From assembly GCF_014203645.1 (NCBI RefSeq), contig NZ_JACHJL010000036.1, forward strand, positions 1 through 34,898: 34,898 nt of DNA, written 5' to 3'. Origin of the DNA: Streptomyces zagrosensis (lineage in GTDB: Bacteria; Actinomycetota; Actinomycetes; Streptomycetales; Streptomycetaceae). The translations under genes and the position numbers were made by a program. How positions within the stretch are numbered: position 1 is the stretch's first letter; the number at the start of each line of letters is the position of its first letter. The notes beneath the pieces were generated by a model, which saw only the letters and a list, made by a program, of their open reading frames with translations, did no database searches and was not told where the DNA came from. Below, piece by piece: positions 31,829 to 34,898 of the stretch.

Positions 31829-32526
31829 ACCTTGCTCCCCTCGACGAGCTGCTTGGCGGGGAGGAGGAGGCGCAGCAGTTCCTCGGGCGAAACGGTCGTC
31901 TTGGGTGCAGGAGCCGTGAGTTGCCCGTACCCCCATCCAGTGCGGGTGTAGGCGACCCCGGCGCGTGCGGCCGACTCCTGGTCGACCGCCATGTCCCCCA
32001 CGTAGACGGCGGCAGCGGGATCGACTCCCAGATCGACCAAGGCCAGGAGGAGCGGATCCGGGGCGGGTTTGGTCCGGCCCGCCCCCGCGGACGTACGGGC
32101 GGTCGCGAAGGGGCACCCGAGGCGCGCGAGGAGAGGAGCCGTACGGTCGACGTGCTTCGAGGTCACCACACCCAACCGCCAGTCGGCGGCCACGAAGGCG
32201 TGGAGCATCTCGATGATGCCGGTGAACTCCTGCGCGAGGTGCGCGGCGGCGACGGATTCCGCTTCGTGCGTCCGGCGGACCGTCTCAGCATCGGTCACGC
32301 CCAGTCGCTGCATGATGTCGCCGAACTCGCGGCCCAGGTGGCGCTCGTAGTCGTGGAACGGCAGGTTGACGCCGTGCAGCTCTTGGACCTTTCGCCACGC
32401 CATCTGCATCACCGGACGGGTGTCGAGCAGGACACCGTCTAGGTCAAGGAGAAGAGCGTGCGACGTGTGGTCGCTCGGCGCGGGCGGAGCTGGTGGCGAT
32501 TCGTGAGCGGGAACGGGAGCGGTCAT
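31825..32526 (-). CDS. HAD-superfamily phosphatase (operon enzyme)
   Basis: The 233-aa subfamily IA hydrolase has motif I LLLDLDGVLLDT (Asp28, Asp30), motif II GVVTSK near 125, a conserved Lys in TKPAPDP near 152 and motif IV VYVGDMAVDQE near 172. It resembles phosphoglycolate/beta-phosphoglucomutase-type phosphatases acting on small phospho-sugars or nucleotides. A Pro-rich 20-residue N-terminus precedes the domain; ATG 32526 may be followed by a shorter genuine start. It overlaps the next gene by 4 nt. It is not closely similar to the HAD protein in the inserted element. Likely role: dephosphorylation of a nucleotide or sugar-phosphate intermediate. Confidence 0.88.
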   Translation of the reverse strand: MTAPVPAHESPPAPPAPSDHTSHALLLDLDGVLLDTRPVMQMAWRKVQELHGVNLPFHDYERHLGREFGDIMQRLGVTDAETVRRTHEAESVAAAHLAQEFTGIIEMLHAFVAADWRLGVVTSKHVDRTAPLLARLGCPFATARTSAGAGRTKPAPDPLLLALVDLGVDPAAAVYVGDMAVDQESAARAGVAYTRTGWGYGQLTAPAPKTTVSPEELLRLLLPAKQLVEGSKV

Positions 32527-32560
32527 GATCGTCCTTCTCGTCAGGGGTGGCCGTCGCGCC

Positions 32561-33043
32561 TCAGAGGGCCGAAACCGGTCCGAGTTCGCACTCGGGGTAC
32601 TGGTCCGGGCCGCCGGCTTCTTCGAAGGCCGCGTTGAGCAACACCACGTGCTTGCGGTCGCGCTGGCCTCGGGACTGCAGAGCACGCCCATGGCGGGACA
32701 GGGCCCATGCCTTGAGGGCCGTCGGGTCCTGCATGAAGTTCTTCGCGTTTTGCCGCAGCACGGCGGTTGTGAAGACACCGAGGTTGAGGCCGGTGCGCCA
32801 GAACTCGAGCCACCACTGACACATCAGGAGAGGACCGGATTCATCTTCCTTGACGTGATCGGGGTGGTTGCGCACCCATATCGGATCCAAGTCCGGGTGT
32901 GTCGTCGCGACTTCGAGCATGCGGCCGTGGGCCTGGTGCACCGCCAACTCCAGGAACTGGCGGTGCTGCAGGTGTCGCTGAGCGGTATGTACCGCGGACG
33001 CGAGGGCGATGGTGCCGGCCAGAGCGAGAACGGAACGGTTCAT
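32561..33043 (-). CDS. DUF6082-like small membrane-anchored protein
   Basis: The 160-aa protein has an N-terminal hydrophobic segment (about 4-20, with Ala/Leu) that could be a membrane anchor or signal. A helical, charged domain follows (QWWLEFWRTGLNLGVFTTAV and then AVLRQNAKNFMQDPTALKAW, ending DQYPECE). It recalls the DUF6082 family of Streptomyces proteins, but I assign this by general resemblance only. ATG 33043 has AAAGG 6 nt upstream. It lies 34 nt upstream of the HAD gene and may be the first gene of the long operon. The function is unknown; similar proteins frequently accompany XRE/HATPase regulatory genes. Confidence 0.65.
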   Translation of the reverse strand: MNRSVLALAGTIALASAVHTAQRHLQHRQFLELAVHQAHGRMLEVATTHPDLDPIWVRNHPDHVKEDESGPLLMCQWWLEFWRTGLNLGVFTTAVLRQNAKNFMQDPTALKAWALSRHGRALQSRGQRDRKHVVLLNAAFEEAGGPDQYPECELGPVSAL

Positions 33044-33162
33044 CTGCAACCTTTGCTCACGGATGGATGGGGATGGTGCAGGGCGACCGCGCTCCTCGGA
33101 CGAGGTGCGTGGGCGACGGCCGATGACCAGCGGCGTTCGCCACCGCGCTCGCTTGAGGGAAG

Positions 33163-33417
33163 TCAGGCTGCGTCCGGCGGTCCGTCAGTCGAAGGCGAGA
33201 CCGCTCCGTTCGGCGAGGCCGGCAGGCGAGAGAGCCGGTGGAAGCGAGAAAGGTCGAAGCCACCCCCCTGCACCTCGCCTGCGGGCACGGCGAAGAGGTC
33301 GAGTCCCACTTCGCTGGGCGCCTTCGGGATGGCCTCCTGGATGGCGAGGAGCGCTCCGCCCTGCTCGCGGTGCGTCAGCAGGCGCGGCACCCGATCGGTG
33401 TGTCCGGCGGAAGTCAT
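33163..33417 (-). CDS. Small hypothetical protein
   Basis: The 84-aa reading frame has a good ribosome site (GAGGG) before ATG 33417. It contains a short hydrophobic segment ALLAIQEAIPKA and a Gly-rich GGGFDLSRF motif. No family is recognised. It lies in the cluster of short genes between the operon and the HATPase. Composition is protein-like but the length limits confidence. Confidence 0.5.
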   Translation of the reverse strand: MTSAGHTDRVPRLLTHREQGGALLAIQEAIPKAPSEVGLDLFAVPAGEVQGGGFDLSRFHRLSRLPASPNGAVSPSTDGPPDAA

Positions 33418-33430
33418 GGTCAGCCCTCGA

Positions 33431-33529
33431 TCAGGTGTGGTTGAAGGTGATGGCGAGCGCGGCGCTCACAGTGGCGATCAGGAGGACCTGGGCGCTGATC
33501 TGCCTCCAGCCCCAGCCCTTCTTGTCCAC
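33431..33529 (-). CDS. Possible small membrane peptide (32 aa)
   Basis: GTG 33529 to TGA 33431 encodes VDKKGWGWRQISAQ followed by a predicted transmembrane helix (VLLIATVSAALAITF) and a short NHT tail. No strong ribosome binding site is seen. The hydrophobic segment is convincing, but a peptide this short could be chance. It lies just upstream of the 84-aa gene. Confidence 0.3.
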   Translation of the reverse strand: MDKKGWGWRQISAQVLLIATVSAALAITFNHT

Positions 33530-33547
33530 CCAGCGCAGTGGACGCCT

Positions 33548-34168
33548 TCAAGTCGGCGCGCTGGGCTCCTCGGAGATCACGAGGTGGACAAACGCCCGGT
33601 ACTGCTCGCCCAGGCGCATGATCACGGCGTGGTACTCGTCGTCATCGCAGCTGATGTTGTGCCGGTCGAGAACGACCACGCCCTCCGCCAAGCCGTCTCG
33701 GAGCTGCCGCTCGACCTCGCGCCAACCAGGGCGCTGCCAGGGAGGTGTGTAGACACTCCGGCTCGTACGGGAGGCGAAGAAGTACGTCGTGGGCACCGGG
33801 ACGGCCACATCGTGGAGCCGGGCGCCGATCGCGTAACCGTGTTGCTCGGCCTCGGCCTGTAACGTGCCCCAGTCCTCGTCGGGTCGGGCCCTCGGACTCG
33901 GCACCAAGCTGTACGCCAGCAAGCGCAGCGGCTGGTCGCCCTTCCTGAGATCCCGCATGTGGACGACCTGTCGGTAGAAATGCTGGCGGGTCCTTCGGAG
34001 CTGGCCAGCCCGGGACCGGCGCTTCGTGGGGTGCGGGGCGCGGGACCACCTCGGACGGTCCTTGCTGGCAACCGGCAACTCGCCGGCCGTCTGCGTCTCT
34101 CCCCCCGGGCTGCGGGCGACGGGGCTCAACATGTCGGGTCCAAGCTCGACCGCGTCGTGCGGCGACAT
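33548..34168 (-). CDS. Hypothetical protein with degenerate resolvase-like domain
   Basis: The 206-aa protein is basic in its first 70 residues. The next part resembles a serine-recombinase N-domain fold: LLAYSLVPSPRARPDEDWGTL, EAEQHGYAIGARLHD, a GW-x-x-V-E-x-Q-L-R-D-G segment, then VVVLDRHNIS and VHLVISEE. The hallmark Arg-x-x-Ser nucleophile pattern (A-Y-x-R-V-S) is not present; only Ser remains, so it is probably not an active recombinase. ATG 34168 has GGAGG 7 nt upstream and lies 43 nt inside the 3' end of the HATPase gene, implying coupled expression. Its function is unknown; it may be a regulatory partner of the HATPase/XRE pair. Confidence 0.6.
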   Translation of the reverse strand: MSPHDAVELGPDMLSPVARSPGGETQTAGELPVASKDRPRWSRAPHPTKRRSRAGQLRRTRQHFYRQVVHMRDLRKGDQPLRLLAYSLVPSPRARPDEDWGTLQAEAEQHGYAIGARLHDVAVPVPTTYFFASRTSRSVYTPPWQRPGWREVERQLRDGLAEGVVVLDRHNISCDDDEYHAVIMRLGEQYRAFVHLVISEEPSAPT

Positions 34169-34644
34169 GGGGGTGCCTCCGTAAGAGTGGGGATGACCGC
34201 GTAGGTAGTTCGGCCGTCGTCCGCGGTGCCCCACCGAAGCGACAAGCGGGCGACGAGGTGCAGCCCTCGACCACCGCGATCACTGGCACCAGCACGTCGT
34301 CGCCGGGCTGGCGCGGCGCTGTCGTCGGTGACCCAGATCCGAAGCTCGTAGTTGTCGTGCCACAGTCGCAGGCGGACATCCCCAGAGCCGTGGGTGATCG
34401 CGTTGGACACCAGCTCCGAGACGACGAGTCGGGCGTCCTCTGCCAAAGCGTCCGGCACCGACCACTGGCTCAGCACGGTGACCGTGGTTCGTCGCGCCTG
34501 AGCGACGTGCACACCCGCCGGCTCCATGACCATCTCGAAGACGCGAGAGGTCAGCGGACACCCAGTGGGTGCGGTGCCGGCGACGCGAGCGTCGCCGCCA
34601 TCACCCCCCGGTCGAGGTGGCGTTGCTGTCCGGTGCGTGGTCAT
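34126..34644 (-). CDS. HATPase-type anti-sigma/regulatory kinase-like protein
   Basis: The 172-aa protein has a Bergerat ATP-binding fold of the RsbW/SpoIIAB-like type that is abundant in Streptomyces. The N-box is LVVSELVSNAITHGSG near 88, the G1 region RIWVTDDS near 113 (Ser in place of the usual Gly), and the G2 region GRGLHLVARLSLRWG near 134. ATG 34644 follows the start of the low-GC leader; an extension to 34758 would be poorly conserved. These proteins act as anti-sigma factors or as partners of XRE proteins in AbaA/WhiJ-like regulatory sets, and a divergent XRE gene lies 131 bp away. This pair could control the adjacent biosynthetic operon. Confidence 0.88.
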   Translation of the reverse strand: MTTHRTATPPRPGGDGGDARVAGTAPTGCPLTSRVFEMVMEPAGVHVAQARRTTVTVLSQWSVPDALAEDARLVVSELVSNAITHGSGDVRLRLWHDNYELRIWVTDDSAAPARRRRAGASDRGGRGLHLVARLSLRWGTADDGRTTYAVIPTLTEAPPCRRTTRSSLDPTC

Positions 34645-34704
34645 GTGCCCATCGCACCGTGGCTTCGTGATCTGGAACAGGGGAAACCGGAGGGGGAAAT
34701 TTTT

Positions 34705-34710
34705 TGTCAA
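34705..34710 (-). promoter_or_regulatory. Consensus -35 box upstream of the HATPase gene
   Basis: The minus strand reads TTGACA followed by an AT-rich stretch in the divergent intergenic region, about 60 bp before the HATPase start. No clear -10 is found 16-18 bp downstream (GTTTCC only), so the promoter call is tentative. The region contains long purine-rich runs (G/A on +). Confidence 0.35.
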
Positions 34711-34775
34711 GGGGGGAAAAAGAGGGGGGAGTTGGGACGAGAATTGGATTTCTCCCACCGATAGAGGTCAGACTC

Positions 34776-34898
34776 ATGGCAGTGGATCCGTTCGCCGAGC
34801 TGCTCCGTCACCTGCGGCGTAACGCGAACCGGACGCAGGACGAGCAGGCCAATGCGATCAACGCCGTTTCCGGCCGGGCAACGATGACCCGCCGAGAG
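34776..34898 (+). CDS. XRE-family helix-turn-helix regulator, N-terminal part
   Basis: The ATG at 34776 (GAGG 8 nt upstream) opens 41 codons to the window edge: DPFAELLRHLRRNANRTQDE resembles the start of XRE-type HTH proteins (F-x-x-L-L-R-x-L-R-x-x-A-x-x-T-Q). Spacing and orientation opposite the HATPase gene fit the AbaA/WhiJ-like XRE + HATPase arrangement of Streptomyces. The recognition helix and the rest lie outside the window, so the assignment is provisional. Confidence 0.6.
   Translation, partial: MAVDPFAELLRHLRRNANRTQDEQANAINAVSGRATMTRRE

Noticed and set aside
1..34898. CRISPR array, rRNA operon or intact tRNA
   Set aside because: No regularly spaced direct repeats, rRNA-like sequence or complete cloverleaf was seen; the only tRNA-like sequence is the 3' fragment at 17164-17206.

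Overview
The window is a high-GC actinomycete chromosome segment, almost certainly Streptomyces or a close relative. GTG/TTG starts, C/G-ending codons, GTGA/ATGA stop-start overlaps, NarL-type two-component genes and an XRE/HATPase regulatory pair all point there. It holds two biosynthetic loci separated by a decayed accessory region.

Left locus (1-11642, all minus strand, transcribed from 11642 toward 1): a nonribosomal peptide operon. In transcription order it reads ketoreductase, type II thioesterase, two clavaminate-synthase/SyrP-like Fe(II)/2-oxoglutarate oxygenases, intact FabH-type ketosynthase III, acyl/peptidyl carrier protein, free-standing condensation domain, SbnA-like and SbnB-like enzymes (together an L-2,3-diaminopropionate pathway), then an NRPS (A-T-C-A...) that runs off the left edge. 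The genes suggest a short beta-hydroxyacyl-type unit built on the carrier protein, a diaminopropionate building block, amino-acid hydroxylation and peptide assembly. The product is not identified.

Middle (about 11650-18600): accessory and decayed DNA. It holds tandem repeats, a truncated tyrosine integrase, a sensor kinase/response regulator pair facing a frameshifted ABC ATPase remnant, a low-GC small membrane protein, a frameshifted hypothetical gene, a 43-nt 3' fragment of tRNA-Thr(CGU) that looks like an attachment-site scar with its terminator, and a phage-type antirepressor.

Right locus (about 18631-34898, minus strand except the last gene): a tightly coupled operon of small-molecule enzymes. 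It includes a HAD phosphatase, a GT-B-like protein, a thymidylate-synthase-fold enzyme with the Asn-to-Asp change typical of cytosine-nucleotide hydroxymethylases, a NodU/CmcH-type O-carbamoyltransferase, a glycosyltransferase, a P-loop kinase, a SAM methyltransferase, two phosphotransferases, a histidine phosphatase, a sugar-nucleotide epimerase, an SAH-hydrolase-like NAD protein and a NUDIX hydrolase. Upstream are regulatory and hypothetical genes (HATPase, resolvase-like protein, small proteins) and a divergent XRE regulator. The set looks like a pathway to a modified, carbamoylated and glycosylated nucleoside or nucleotide, possibly undescribed.

The most concrete discovery is at the end of this operon. 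The NUDIX gene is split in frame by a 1,091-bp element with 29-bp imperfect terminal inverted repeats and a 5-bp target duplication. The element carries no transposase, only a HAD-hydrolase gene.
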